64,000 bases of DNA, taken from the NCBI GenBank assembly GCA_004431415.1, contig QPMI01000626.1, positions 124,001 to 188,000 on the forward strand, written 5' to 3'. The notes under the pieces were generated by a model, which saw only the letters and a list, made by a program, of their open reading frames with translations, ran no database searches and was not told the origin of the DNA. Made by a program: the position numbers and the translations under genes. Positions 10,969 through 23,200 of the stretch are shown in pieces (the stretch's first letter is position 1; each line of letters starts with the position of its first letter). This DNA is from Cyanophora paradoxa. Its lineage: Eukaryota; Glaucocystophyceae; Cyanophorales; Cyanophoraceae.

Positions 10969-12241
10969 AATGGGTCAGCATACTCTGACGATGGGATGCA
11001 GAAGTCGCTCAACTGTCGGCGTTGGGGTAGGCCCGAGGCGCTGTCGGCGGGGGACGGTCCCAGGGTCGCGAGCGGCGACTCCATCTGGCCGCTGGGGCGC
11101 CTCGTGATCATCTGGATCATAATTCCAGTCCTGTTCCCACGGGGGAGGAAATGAGTGTCGCGGAACTCGGGCCACCACGTTATTTTATCTTCAAGGAAAA
11201 TGCGAGCATGCTCGGCGACACGGCCTGACCGCGACTCGGGGACCAGGCTCTGAAGTCGGGCGGGGTAGATGTAGGCTGTGTCTTCGGTCCAGCGGCACCG
11301 TTGGGAGGCCGGGTCTGAGTGGTCACATGCGCGGCGGAGAGCCTCTGCTTCCGGCGTTTTCGCTGTGAAGCGGCTGTCGCATTCTTTGGGATCCATTATG
11401 CAGCGGAAGAAGGAGACGGGTTCGCCGGTGGTGTCATATATGTGGTCCTCTCGGTCGTCCTGGCCTTTGTCTCGGCGGACCCAGTGTTCGAGCTCAACTA
11501 GGACGCGTTCTCTGCCGTCGTCAGCGTCAGTTGTCCGCCGGATATTGCAGATGCGTCCTAGATACGCTTCCGTTGTCCAAACGAAGCCGCCGACTTTGTA
11601 CTGGGGCGAGAGCAGGCCGGCTTCAAGAAGGGTACGTTGGGCTGCAGCCGGATTTTGCGCAGGCTGCAGGTGCATGGGGAAGCGGAGACGACGGGGGATG
11701 GCGCGCGGGCCGACGGGCTGACATATTGCTCGGGTGAACGACGGGAACCAGGAGGGAGGTCTATTGAGTCGCTGTTTAATTTTCCCGCTGCCCCATAAGC
11801 TAATCCAGTCGAGCACACTGACGCCGTCGGGCCCCGTGACGTCAGCAGCTGTGAGGATATCGTGGCGCCAAAGGAATGGTGCAGCCTCACGCAGGAGGCG
11901 CGGGGGGAGCAGTGTTGTGAGCACAAGCGGCGTTCGAGCTGCGGGTGAGGCAGGGCCGGAACGAGATAGTCCTTGCCTGAGTCGAGTTTGTAGCCGGCGC
12001 GGGTCAGATTTCGCGCTACAGCTAGTGCAAAATTGTCTCTGTAGGCTGCGGGGCCCAGCTGTAAATTGGGGTAGCAGTATGGCGGAAGGGGAAGCCCCAG
12101 TTGCTCCTGCGCTGCGAAAATGCGGTGCATGATATACGGGAGAAGCAGGGGGTGGTTCGTGCGGATGGTTTCATCGAGCACGTGAATGGCCAGCTGTTCG
12201 TCCTCCGTTCTCTTGAGGCCGTAGAAGCCTCGGCTCCACAT
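10809..12241 (-). CDS. LINE ORF2 thumb and linker region
   Basis: Open frames (11558-12241 and the 371-codon 10809-11924) continue ORF2 between the RT and RNase H. Segments such as WSRGFYGLKRTEDEQLAIHV and PSWFPSFTRAICQPV are ordinary LINE connection sequence without enzyme motifs. A frame change lies near 11.9 kb. Confidence 0.65.
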
Positions 12242-14095
12242 GAGCGCGTTGGGCGTGGACCCCTAAGGCGGGCATGATGTTTAGTGAGCGTCATCCAGAG
12301 AGTGTCGAGCTGGGCACATTGTCTCTCGGTAAAGGAAACAATCTTGCAGGCGTAAGTGATGCGAGGGAGAAGGACGCTATTTACTATGTATATCGTCTCT
12401 TTGGCGGTGAGTTTCTTACGCCTTAGTATCGCGCAGGCTGCCCGAGCTGTTGAGTATACAGCCTCAAATTGCCGCCGCCAGTCCAGATTTGCTGTCATCC
12501 AGACCCCGAGCACCTTGAATGGTTTGTTCGGCGCAAGGACTTTGTCGGCCGGTTCTTTAGCATCGGGCGGGCCTAGTAGCGGGGCAGACGGGCGTGGGGA
12601 GACGTTGTTGTACGTAAATTCGGTTTTCTTCGCGTTGAGGGCAATATCATGTATCCAGAAGAATTCAGAGGCCAGGTCTGCGTGCAGCTGGATGCCCCGG
12701 GCTGTACCGCTAATAAGTACGGTGTCGTCTGCGTATGCTTGCCCCGGCGAGGTCACCCGAGGCAGGCGCGCTCGCAGGCGTCGGGTGGGCGCGGGCAGGT
12801 TAGCGTCAGACGCAGAGGGCGGCGGGCCCATGGAGTATTGGGTGCTCTCCGCAGCGCTGACTTCGCGTAAAGCCGATAGAAATACGTCATAGAAGATGAG
12901 CCAGTGAATTGGGGACTCGGTTCCTCCTTGCGGGAGCCCGCACTCCACATCGAAGGGGTCAGTTGGGCCGTACCCTGTCGCGACGGACGCTGTACGTGAT
13001 GTTGATATTTGTCCGTAGAGGCTTATGTACCGTTCGGGAATTTTTAGGCGGCGGAGTGCCATTTCCATGCTAGACCAGCTGACGCTGTCGTAGGCTCTGC
13101 GAATATCTAGCAGTAGCAGATAGATCGGTTTCGAGAATTGTTTTGCGTCCTCCAGTAGCGCGCGCAGCATGTACAGAGGCTCGTCGGTGGACTTGCCTCG
13201 AGTAAAGGCGAAGTTCGCGCCCTGTAATATGTCGTGTTTGCGGAGAACGCGCGAGAGGCGGTCAGTGAGGACTGCCGTCACGAGTTTCAGCGTGCATTCT
13301 TGGAGTGTAATGGGGCGGACATTGTCAGGGTGCCCATCCCATTCCCCGCCCTTGGGATAAGACATATATTTCCGTGAAGAAGGGGCGCAGGGACAGACGA
13401 GAGTTTTAGGATCAGATTTACCGTAGTGAGGATTACCTGGCGGCACGTCGGGAACAGGTTATCGGGTTCTTGGAGCGGCTCCGGGTCCAGGCCCGCCTTG
13501 CGTAGTTCTTCGCAAGTTTTCTTTGAAAGGACCGGTGCCGTCCACAGCATTTTATCATTTCGTGGGAAAATCCCGAGGGCCCCGCCGCACCGTTTCGGAG
13601 AGAGCCGATGATTCGGTCCAGTTCGGCCTCGCTGGTGGGTTCCATTAGGTACACATAAATTGCATCATCAATATCCTGGCGCGGGGAGTGAAGTCGGCGC
13701 CATATTGAGGCCTCCTGTGCACATGTACTAAGTGGCAGCGCGCCCGGGTCCCTGTTCGCTGTGAGTGGGCTACGCTGCCGTGTCCAGGCATGCATGTGAT
13801 GGCGTGCGAACTGTTTCACTGCATCTTCATTGCCGTATACCTGATATTCTCCAGCGTGGCAGAGGGAGAAGGAGGTAATCGGCCTGCGTTCTGGGGCTTC
13901 AAGTGTTTGGCGGAGGTATTGGGCGAGGTCTGTCTTGAACATGCGCTGCGAGCGCTCTCGGTTTGCTCTGATTGTCGTGGCTTCGAAACGTTTAATGTGG
14001 GCCTGGACTTTGGTGTCCAAGGCCGAGGCCCAAGTGGTGAAGCTTGGAAAATAGTCGAGCCAGCTTGGTTGTCGGGCAGAGAATGGCGGCGGCAC
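12022..14095 (-). CDS. LINE reverse transcriptase
   Basis: RNA-dependent DNA polymerase. An N-terminal frame (13433-14095) has AAGPSGFSHEMIK, the G-P-D/S-G motif preceding the fingers. The main 474-codon frame (12022-13446) then gives VRPITLQECTLKLVTAVL (motif 2), LLLLDIRRAYDSVSW (motif A, catalytic Asp about 13107), CGLPQGGTESPIHW (motif B), QAYADDTVLI (motif C, the ADD pair about 12729), KKTEFTYNN (motif D) and VLGVWM (motif E). All three catalytic Asp are present. A frame change near 13.5 kb separates the fingers from the palm. It is a LINE-type RT, not LTR-type: A-D-D in motif C and the GLPQG form of motif B. Confidence 0.93.
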
Positions 14096-14411
14096 AGGGG
14101 TAGTGGGAGTTTAAGATAGCCTGACCGCTTGTCTATTGGGAGTTTGTCAAGCCGGCGGTTGTGATTTGAGATTGCCCTGCGCAGGTCAGAGAGGGAGTGC
14201 CGTACGCGGCGCGGCGTGGAGTCGATCCCGTGGCGCGCCGCTTCCCATGCCTTGCGCAGTTCCTGGGCCCTCGTGAGCAGGTTGGATTCGGGGCGGCCGC
14301 GGCGGGAGAATTTTTGAGGGATTTTTGGGGGCGTAAAGATGCCAAATACTGGCGATTGGCCGAGGTCACAGATGTGGGCGAGAGTGGATTTGAGGGCTTC
14401 GTGCAGGCGGG

Positions 14412-15801
14412 CTAGGCGGTCCTCTGGCGGGGTGCCGTCGTCGTCCTCCAGCGTTGCGAGTAGCTCTCGTACGCTAGCTGAGGACCCCGGCACCGGCTGC
14501 TGTAGCTTTTCTTCCAGTAGTTCTTTGAAGCGAATTTTTGTGAGCGATGCCTGTGTCGCGTACTTGAAACGCGGGGGCGGGCGAAGACGCTGGGGCCCCA
14601 GTTTATATTTGATGGCCAGGGCCCGTTTACTGTACTCTGCAAGGAGTGGGAAATGGTCCGAGGGAAAGGGGCGTTTCTAGGCGACGCTTGGGCCGCTCGA
14701 AGGCGTTAGTCGCGACTTGGGATTGTAAGATGTAGTCGAGCCTGGTAGCATGGCGGAGCGTGCCATCTGGGGCGATGCCTCGAGGGTTGGGGTTGTCAGG
14801 AGCGTCAGGAAATATGAAGGTGATTTGGTCGTCGGTGCCCATGGCTGTGGCAGCGTCGGAGAGGGTCCAGTCGTGAAGCAGTTCATGCCACCAGCGGTGA
14901 TCAGGTTCTCGTGTGGTCGCATATTGCCCTGTCTGATTTTGCCCGTCTCGGGACAGAGGCAGCTGTTAAGATCGCCAAGGAGGAAAAGTGCGCGCGGGGC
15001 GGAGCGCCCAGTCAGCGTACATGGTCGCGCGGAGATAGTCGAAGATTTTCGCACTTTCAGTAGACCGCGCCGTCCGACTTTCGCCGGGGGGAGGTACACG
15101 CTGGCGATAAAGATCTGAACATTATTTGCAAATCGAAGCTCACAGCCGGCCACGCGGCCTGGCATTGTGTAGGTCTTAAAACAGTGCTTGGCCATATTTT
15201 CTGAGAGAAAAAGGGCTACGCCGGAGCCGCGGGGGAGGCTCGATTTTGGCGGAGTTTCTTCTGCGAGAGGGGCGGGTGGGCGGGGCTCGAGCTGGGAGCT
15301 CCTGAGCACTAGTTGTGCGCGTGGCCGAGTCGGCGTGCACGGACGTGAGCATGAGCCCCGATGTCACTGACCTGCGCATCGCTCTGACCGTAGCCTGGGT
15401 GCAGTTAAGTGATTGGACCCCTAATACGCTCAGCCCCAGTCAAGCATATATTTCTGGATCTGGCCGACATGGTTGACGCTAGAGCAGGTGCGGGCGTTCC
15501 AGGTCGCGAGTCTCCAGTACTGGTCAGAGTCAAAGCGGCGGCGTATGATACCCGATTTTCGGTGAGTGCCCGCAGGTTTGGCTCCGAGGCGCTCGTGTGT
15601 AAACAGCTCGAGGGGAAATAGCGTGCGGAGCAGCGGCGCGGGACGGCCGGCACCAGCGGGGCCAGGCGTGTTATATGCGGTCATGGGACTCTGGGCGGGT
15701 GGAACATTTTCTTGTGCCCCTGGTGCAGGCCAGACTCCAGGCCTGGGTTCTTCGCGGCGGTGCGCGGGGGCGGGCCGGATAGCGCTGTCGTTGGATGCCA
15801 T
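14412..15801 (-). CDS. LINE APE-type endonuclease
   Basis: This exonuclease-endonuclease-phosphatase fold domain nicks target DNA to prime reverse transcription. Minus-strand segments in order: LATWNARTC (N-x-R motif, about 15525), a frame change, GSGVALFLSENMAKH and QIFIASVYLPPAK (strands before the active site), LFLLGDLNSCL (G-D-x-N, about 14955), a frame change, HATRLDYILQSQ (about 14740), another change, and SDHFPLLAEYS (S-D-H, about 14650). The conserved Asn, Asp-Asn, Asp and Asp-His positions are all visible. The likely start is ATG 15801. At least three frame changes mean that this copy, as given, does not encode one continuous protein. Confidence 0.85.
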
Positions 15802-16962
15802 GATGCCGGGCTCGCGCGTGATGCATGGGCCAGCATGGCCGGGTCAGCTTGGCCCGCCGCGGCGAGGGCCGAGCCCGCTGCCGCTGCCTGGCGGCGCCAC
15901 CCCGCATTCGCATGTGAGCCTCTAGCGCTGTGGTCATGGCAGCTATCGGGCCCGATTGACTGGTTGCTCCCGATTGGCGGGTGCACAATGAATGGCGACG
16001 ACGACGTAGTGCCGGCGCTAGCGGCCGGTCCGGGAGGGCAGAAAAAATTCTTTTTCTGTTCATGCATATGTCTTGGGGCCGGGGACTCGGACGGTTCGCC
16101 GGAGCCAGTGATCGAGCTCGCGGTAGGCGTCGCGGAGATTCGAATTCGGGTCGGGATCCAGCTGCAGCGCCGGCCGCGGCGTGCACCGCCGTGCAGTCTA
16201 CAGTGCAGACCGTACACGTGCGGGCCACTGACAGTGAGGCTACGTATGCTATGCTGGCGGTAGCGCCGGCGGCGCACATACACAGTGTCATACTGGTACT
16301 AGTAATTGTAGTGGCGGTGGCGCTAGCTGTTGTGATTGCCTTGGCGTACCCATCTTTGGCAGCCCTAGCTCTAGATCGGGATCTGGGGCCTGCTAGGTCG
16401 TGATCGGGGGGGCTGTTACTACTCAAGTTAAAGGTGGCGCCGGCGCCGGTGCGCGTGCCGGCGCCAGCTGTTTCGGTATCATATGCATTAGTGCTAGTGC
16501 AAGGCATTATAACTACTCGGAGCCGCGTATACGTATACGTACGTGCCGACGGCGCCGTCAGGTCGAGGCCGGCATCGGCACCGGTACCGGCGTCGGCGTC
16601 GGTCCTCTGGCATCTTTGATCATGACAGGCTAGCCGGCGCCGGCGCCGTAGTACTAGTAGCTTCTGAGGTACAGGTCTGTAGCGGGGGCCGGCTTCGGCA
16701 CCGGCCTCGGGCTCCTGGCTTCGCTTAGGGACTAGCTGTCGTGTTACGTATACAGCAGGATCCGCGGCCTGCTGGGGCCGAGTCCGGGAGGCAGCGGTCG
16801 GTGTCGTAAGAACAGGCTGGCGCTTCAGGCCGGTGGTGCAGTCATGATTAGACTGTTCTCCTAGCGTGGCTGTCGAGCGTGCGCGAGCCCGGGCTAGCCG
16901 GATCCGCACAGTTGATGGGTACGTTTTCCACCCACGTACCCCTCTGGGCCTCGCGTGCAAGT
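15802..16962 (-). other. Region upstream of the LINE endonuclease
   Basis: A long minus-strand frame (15671-16996) crosses this stretch and runs into the LTR at its upstream end. Its product is Arg/Ser/Thr/Ala-rich with no zinc knuckle, coiled coil or RRM signature. It may be linker/5' sequence of the LINE or chance. The DNA is rich in GCCGGCGCC, GTATACG and similar self-complementary words. Confidence 0.4.
16958..16962. repeat. 5-bp target-site duplication (CAAGT), left
   Basis: CAAGT directly precedes the LTR at 16963 and recurs directly after the other LTR at 29520-29524, as expected for integrase-mediated insertion. Confidence 0.88.
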
Positions 16963-17244
16963 TGTCGGATGAGAGGATTCCCACCCGATTAGGCACCCGC
17001 GCAGTACTGCGCGGGGCCGGCTCCCTGTGCTGGAGCAGCTGTAGATGCAGGCTGGTGTATTCACTGTGTACCCGGAAGACTACTGACTCTGTACCCCTAA
17101 GACAGGTAGAGGCAGGCCAGCGTAGGCTACCGAGAGGTAAGCCTACAGGAAGAGAGACTATGCCAGGGCTCTCAGACTATGTCAGGCACCAACTAGCTCT
17201 AGTCACTAAGTCACCGCAAGGCCTGGGAATCGAGCCAGGCGACA
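16963..17244 (-). repeat. LTR (3' LTR in element orientation)
   Basis: 282 bp, 5'-TGTCG...CGACA-3', with TG/CA ends and short terminal inverted repeats. Identical, as read, to 29238-29519 (offset 12275). On the minus strand it begins with GGCTCGATTCC, close to a Pol III B-box/T-arm consensus and flanked by GCCTGG/CCAGGC. Confidence 0.9.
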
Positions 17245-17260
17245 ACTCCTCTTCCGCTGA
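17245..17260 (-). other. Polypurine tract
   Basis: On the minus strand, TCAGCGGAAGAGGAGT abuts the LTR. A purine-rich run directly upstream of the 3' LTR is the plus-strand DNA primer site of LTR retroelements, and this sets the orientation. The same 16 bp recur at 19439 and 19551. Confidence 0.7.
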
Positions 17261-20200
17261 CGTCGCGTCCGCGCGACGTAGCCAGTCAAACCGTGACTCC
17301 AGTCGGCATAACCGCACGAGGGCGTCCCCAACACCGCCGATGGGTGCACCGCTCGAGGGCTCCGACAGGCCCCAAGACGAGGAACCTGAGCCACGGCCCG
17401 GGGACAGGAATGCATACAGCTGCAGGCCAGGTAGAAGGCCAGGTAGCTGTAGATCGATCCCGTCCAGGTCGTATGCAAGGCATGGCAGGTGAGGCAAATG
17501 CGTGCATGCGGGAAAGCTCGAAAGGGAAAAGCATAAAAACTCGAAAGGTGTAAACGCTGGCCCAAACTCACTCCAAACGGCGAGGGCCGCTGGAGAGTGG
17601 CACGGATGGGAAGTTTCACCGCCTCGGGAAGAAACCAACGAGGAGGTATTCGGGCCGCCCATCAGGCCCAACGAAAGGATAGGGCACGACTGAGTGCACC
17701 CCCAGCCAGCAACCTCGAGCCCCTCACGGACCCGCAGGCACCCGGGAGGCCTACACCCAGCCACTCTCCACGAGCGACGGGCCCAGATCCCAGAAAATGG
17801 AACGAAAGGCCCAGATGACGCCCCGTGATCGGCCACCAGCCAACCCACGTCCCATCTCGAAAGCCAAGGTTGAGGCAAAGCTGGCAAAGAAATCTGCCGT
17901 CGACTCTCATCTCATCTCTAGCGTCGCCCTCGGCGTCCCACACAGGAATCCTCGGCGCCGACGTATGGGGCAAGGTATAGATTTGGTTCGGGACGTTTGG
18001 TTGGGAGTAGGGTCTGCTGAGGCTCGTAGGAGGTCCGTTTCGCACGTCATGAAGACGGGATTTGCGACTGCACATGCAGGCTTCCGATCCACAGCCAGCT
18101 GCAGCGTGCAGCAGCGTCGAGCGGAATATTTGAATCCGAGCTCAGACGGCGTTGGCGCAGCTGATGTGGATTTATGAAGCGTGCAGTCGACGTTGATGTG
18201 AGCGGCGACCTTGTATGCACTTGCACGTGCGTCTCGAGCTCGAGCTCGCGACCAGGTGCACGCGATAAAGGTACGAGCCCTTGAGCCGCACATCATCGAA
18301 GAGTAGAAATGCTTCGACGATCCCGTGACTGCTTTGGCGCTCCTGTCGAGGTCGCGCAGCTTGCAGTGCAGGGTCCAATCCGCGCGGCTCCCGGTTCTGA
18401 TCGCTGGGACCACAGGGTGCACAGCTCAGCAGCTGCACCCTTGCGGTTGGATCACGAGGCCGACGTGCGAGTTGCCGAGCTCAACGCCTCAGCTGATCGC
18501 GGGCGAGCGGCCCTTCGCGACTGTCGGTGGGAGCGTGCAAGGTTGGAGCTCGTGAAGCATACGCCAGGCCGTCAAGCACGCGCTAGGCCGGGCGAGAGAT
18601 GGGGCGAGGACCCGAGACCGAGCCCTCGCGTTCGCGACGTGCGTGACATCGCAGCGCTCAGCTGCTGGCGATGAAGCCAGGTGTCGACGCTCCAGCTAGA
18701 CGCGGCCGTCAATCGAAGGCGCGCGTGCTGGCCGCGAATCCCATCAGTCGTTCCCTCGGCCTGGTCTTCCGGGGATCCGGCCGCGGCCAGGCTCGTTGGC
18801 GAGCTTGGCGGGTCATGATCACAGGAAGGGGTTCTGCAGCGATCCGCGAGACTGCATATTCGCGGTGCCGAGACCCTCGGATTTGCGACCGATTCGCCAG
18901 CCTTCGCCGTGGGCTCGTTTTGATCGCATCCCAATACCAGGCGATCAGGCGAAGCTGACGAACGGCGAATCCTTCAGAGACTCAGATCTCTTGATCGGGG
19001 ATCCGAATTCGTGTTCTGTGCGTAGCCAGACCGCGACACGGCGTGCAGTCGGCTGCTGAGATCCGATTCCGATCCTTAGGAGGCCGCATCGGTGAGTAGT
19101 GCGAGCGAGTGCACTGGCCGTAGCTGGGCTCTCAAGCTCTGTCGAAACAGCACTTGCCAGTCCGTTCCGGACACGGTCACTGGCTGTGCACGTAACAACA
19201 GGGCCTGATGGCCATCAGCCCCAGTAGCATCGCCACCGATGGGTTTCCGAGGCGGAATGTGGTTCGCCAACGGCGAGACCTGGATCCCGGCGAGCCGCCG
19301 TGTGAGGAGACCTCAAGGCGGTTGGCTAGGTTCGATTGCTTGTGCTCGGTCAGCCTGCAGACGGCAGCGCGCGCTGGGGCGAACTGCTCCGCAGCAGGTC
19401 TAGGCGCGACGTCAACTGCATGCTCGAGTCTGATCCCGACTCCTCTTCCGCTGAAGAGGGGAAGTCGGGACGTGGCAGGCATACGCCGATCGAGGAGGGG
19501 CTCAGGCATCTGGCCAGGAGGCAGCCTTCGGCTCGAGCGCTTGTGCACGTACTCCTCTTCCGCTGAAGAGCGGAAGCCGTAGCACGGCAAACTGCCTCCG
19601 ATGCCACTCCCTCTTCGGTTAAGCACCGTCCCCGGTGCTCCACCGTCTTCCGCGAAAATTTGGGCACGCTGAGGCCGCTGGGATCCGTGATTGGATCGGG
19701 ACAGCGTGGCCGAGGTGTAGGAATTCGCGAGTGTGGGTAGACTCTGAGAAGGAACGGCGCGGCGTGAACGTGCACAACCGCAACCGTCTCTCTTTCGTTG
19801 TATTCCATTGCGTTCCGGGCCATGCCACTCTCGGGCTCAATCGAGGGGCAAGCGTGAGCCGCGGGCCAGAGCGAGGTTGAATTGATGTTGGCCTCGATTT
19901 GAATCGAGCTGTGGGCAACTGAGCAATTGCGACGGCCGGCCACGGTTGTGCCAAGCTAAGCGCATTGCAGTGCCCGGCGTTTGAATTTCGCGATTCGATC
20001 GCCGAGTCGGGCGCCGGGCGCCGGTCTTGTCGAGCTCGAGGGCATCAAGCTTCGAGGCTCGGACGCGCGTCGATCAAGCTCAAGGCCTAGGCCTGGGCCG
20101 AGCTTCCGAAACGCGATTTTGCATATATAGCGCTCGGCTGCGTATTTATGCTCGTGTCTGTTGGCCCGTGTTGCCGCTTTTCGCGGTTTTAAGGCCAGGC

Positions 20201-23200
20201 GCCGGGGCGCCAGCACCCAGATTTATGGGAGCGGCCTCAGTGAATGAAGCTGGTGACGGTGGGTGCGCCACTGCCGGGAATAAGATCCCGGGTCGCCGCC
20301 GCCCAGCGCGAAACGGATTTGGCAGCTATGTCGAACTCGTTCGCTCGCAGGAGCGCCAGCTGCATATGCATGCAGCCGGGCCCGCGCGACTTGGTATGCG
20401 CGAACGTCCGGTGGTCCGGGTTGCGGGGCAGAATTTGAGAAAATCCGTGCCGCTGCTCGGGACGAGAGCCCGGCCGGCGGGTCGCCAGCGAAAATCGACG
20501 ACTTTCGCCGTGCTGGGCCCTCGCGAAATTTCGCGAGCCGAGAGGTACGAAATCGGCCGTGCGTGCGCGGTCCGACGGTCTGGCCTTCTCGAGCGGGCCG
20601 CGTACGCGTAGCCTACATCTCGGTTCCGAGCCGCGCGCGGCGTCGGGGCGGAATCGCGAGATCGAGGTCAACCGTCGGACTCGGTGAGTCGCAAGAGCCG
20701 TGACCGCTTTAGTAAGCGTCAGAACCAGGCTCAGCGGCTGGTCTGAGGCTGAGGATGATGCATATGCTTAGCCGAAGGGCCGTGCAATGGCCGGGCCACT
20801 TGGCATGGCCACGCACACGTGGGCGCGAAATTAAATTGCCGCACTCTGGTGCTGCAAAATTTTCGTGGCGTCGCGAAGTGATTCGCATGCACAGATCTAG
20901 AGGGCCCGGGAAACGTCCGGCGCGAAGATTGTGCACGCGGGCGCCCTCACGTCCGCTGGCATGCGCCGTGACTCAGTGACGGCCTCGCCACTGCGGCAGC
21001 CGGCCACGGGCGTGCACTGCGGCCGTCGGGCACAAGTGCGTGTGCAGGGCGCGGCTGCGCATGCCGTGGTATTGATGGCTGGGCGCCAGCCGCCGTACGT
21101 AGTGTAGCAGCACCACAGGGATCGGCAGGTGGGCGCCGCGGCGTGCAGCCGACGCGATTGGTTCCCAGCTGCAGGAGCGGGACCGGTAGCGGCCGGTTGC
21201 AGGAGCCGTGCTCGTGCATACGAGCGTCAATATCGTGCCGACGATATCATGCACGATCGCAAGCGTTCCCTTAGCGGACCGGGGGCCGGGCCCCGGTGCT
21301 CTCGAGAGAACTGACGATAGAGCGCTCGCTCGCTGTCTCGCAGTGGGCCGTGGCGGCTTTTGAGAGAGCGGACGATGAAGCTCAGCGGCTTTTGCTCGCT
21401 GTCTCTCGTTGGCCGTGGCGGGTGTTCCGGAGTGTGAAGCCGGCAGATTCCACCAGCTAGGCTGGAACGGCTTTCCGAAAATTGGATACCGTACGCGTGG
21501 CTTGCGCACTGGCCAGCCACTAGGGCTCGCTGCCGCGCAGATCGAGAACCGTTGAACGGGCTGGGGATCATCGGATCCGGCGCCGCGCCCACGGTCCCGA
21601 ATCATTGAATTCCGAATTCGAATTGCGATGCTTTCGAATTTGGGTGCCGCAGTGCGGTACCGGTCGACAGGTTCGCTTCGCTCGGTAGCGAATTACGATT
21701 TCTGCAGCTCATGCAGTCTTCCCTGCCTCATCCTCTCTCCCACCGCGTTTTAGCGGGAGGTCGAGGCATGAACGTGCCGCAAGGCGGGTTGGGCTGAAGG
21801 CCGCGTGCGCAGGCTTGGCGGCGAGCGGCCGTGCCGAGGCCTGGGCCTGCCGCCGTGCGTTCGCGTGTAAATTTCGCGGGCCGGGCTGCGAGCCCTGAAG
21901 GCTGCGCCACGGTGCGAAAAATGCCTGCAGCCAGCACCAGCTGCAGCATCGCCGGGTTTGGTGCACAGGTTCCGGCTCAGGGCGGCGGCAATGCTCTTTT
22001 CGAGCTAGCGCTGCCCTTGGCGGGCTGGCATCGCCAGCGGCGTTCCCGGAGTGCTCGCGCGAATGTATGCCGCTGCAAATCGCGACCGTACATTCGATAG
22101 CTGGATCGGCGCTCTGTAGCACGGCGCTCCATTACAGCGCCTCATCAGCGCTCGCCGAGCGGCGTGCCGGCGTTGGCAGAGAGAGCCGGGCGCTGTTCAG
22201 CGCAGCCGATCGTCCGTTCGCGATCGCGAGTCGATGTCGTTTCGCGAGTCGGTCCGGGGCCACGGGGCCGTGTGCGCAGCCTCTTTGAGAAAGCTACCGC
22301 ATAGGTGCTCAGGCTTCGAATTTTTCGCGGCGCTCAGCGCGGCTGCTCAGCGGCTGCATCCGATATCCGGTCGCGATATCGATGCATATGCTGTGGGCCT
22401 GGCCGGGGCTGAGACCCGCGCCTGCAACACACACGTGCACGTGCACGCGGTTTATGCAAGGTAGGGCTAGCCGTTTAGTTTTCTTTAACGGTTGCAGCCT
22501 TTATTCCCGCTGGCCATGGTGGCTGCGGCTTGAATAATTGCGGTGCTCGCGATCGGTGTCCGCGTCCGCGGCCACGCGATAGCACGTGGAAAGACTTCAC
22601 GGGGCATACTGCCGTGAGACGCCATGCGCTCGAACTTTCCGGCTAGTAGGACCACGTCGTGCGCGGCTCGACAAGCGGCTCTGGGGCCCGCTGTACGTGG
22701 TAGCGCTGGCCCACGCGTAGCCTAGTAGGAGCCCGACGTCCGATCCCAGTCACGAGCTCGGTCTCGGTCGGTCTCGGTCTCGCTGGGACTCGGGGGGGGG
22801 ACGAGTCGAGCCAGTTGAGAGCTTCGATTCGCGTTGGGGCCGGGGGCCACAATTCGCGTTCTCGTAGGGGCGAGGCCCTAATTCACAGCTTTGCGACGTC
22901 CCGCGATCGAGCGTGATCGTGGATTCGCGACGCGGATATTCGCGGGGCCTAGGCTCGCCGCGAATCTCGCTGGGCTCGTGGCCGTGCCGGTTTTCGCGGG
23001 GCAGGCCGGTGCGGCCCGGTGGGCCGGGGCTGGAATCCCGATGCGGGTCGCCGCAGGCGCCGACGAGGAGGCCCTTGGGCGAGGGGCTCGCGAGGGGACG
23101 AGCCAGGCAAGGCCCTAGGGCCGAGGGTCGCCTGAAGGTGCGACTGCTCCGAGCTCGGGGCTCGCAATTGCGCGGGTTCGAATGTGACGGGTCGTCCGTC

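Larger units (their letters stand above)
6124..16962 (-). mobile_element. Non-LTR retrotransposon, endonuclease-RT-RNase H-Ulp1 portion
   Basis: This element is read on the minus strand. A 13-nt T-run at 6124-6136 is the poly(A) tail. Going upstream come a Pro-rich tail ORF, a C2HC-like finger, a Ulp1/C48 protease region, the ORF2 C-terminus, RNase H, reverse transcriptase and an APE-type endonuclease starting near 15.5 kb. The domain order matches APE-class LINEs apart from the extra protease. Several frame changes separate the domains, so this copy is damaged, carries programmed shifts, or has sequencing indels. The 5' limit is uncertain. Because an LTR element is inserted at 16962, the element may continue at 29525 and run to 30911. 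Confidence 0.85.

Noticed and set aside
16400-16960. LINE ORF1 with coiled coil or RRM upstream of the endonuclease
   Set aside because: The long frame has neither heptads nor RNP motifs, and it runs into the younger LTR at its upstream end.
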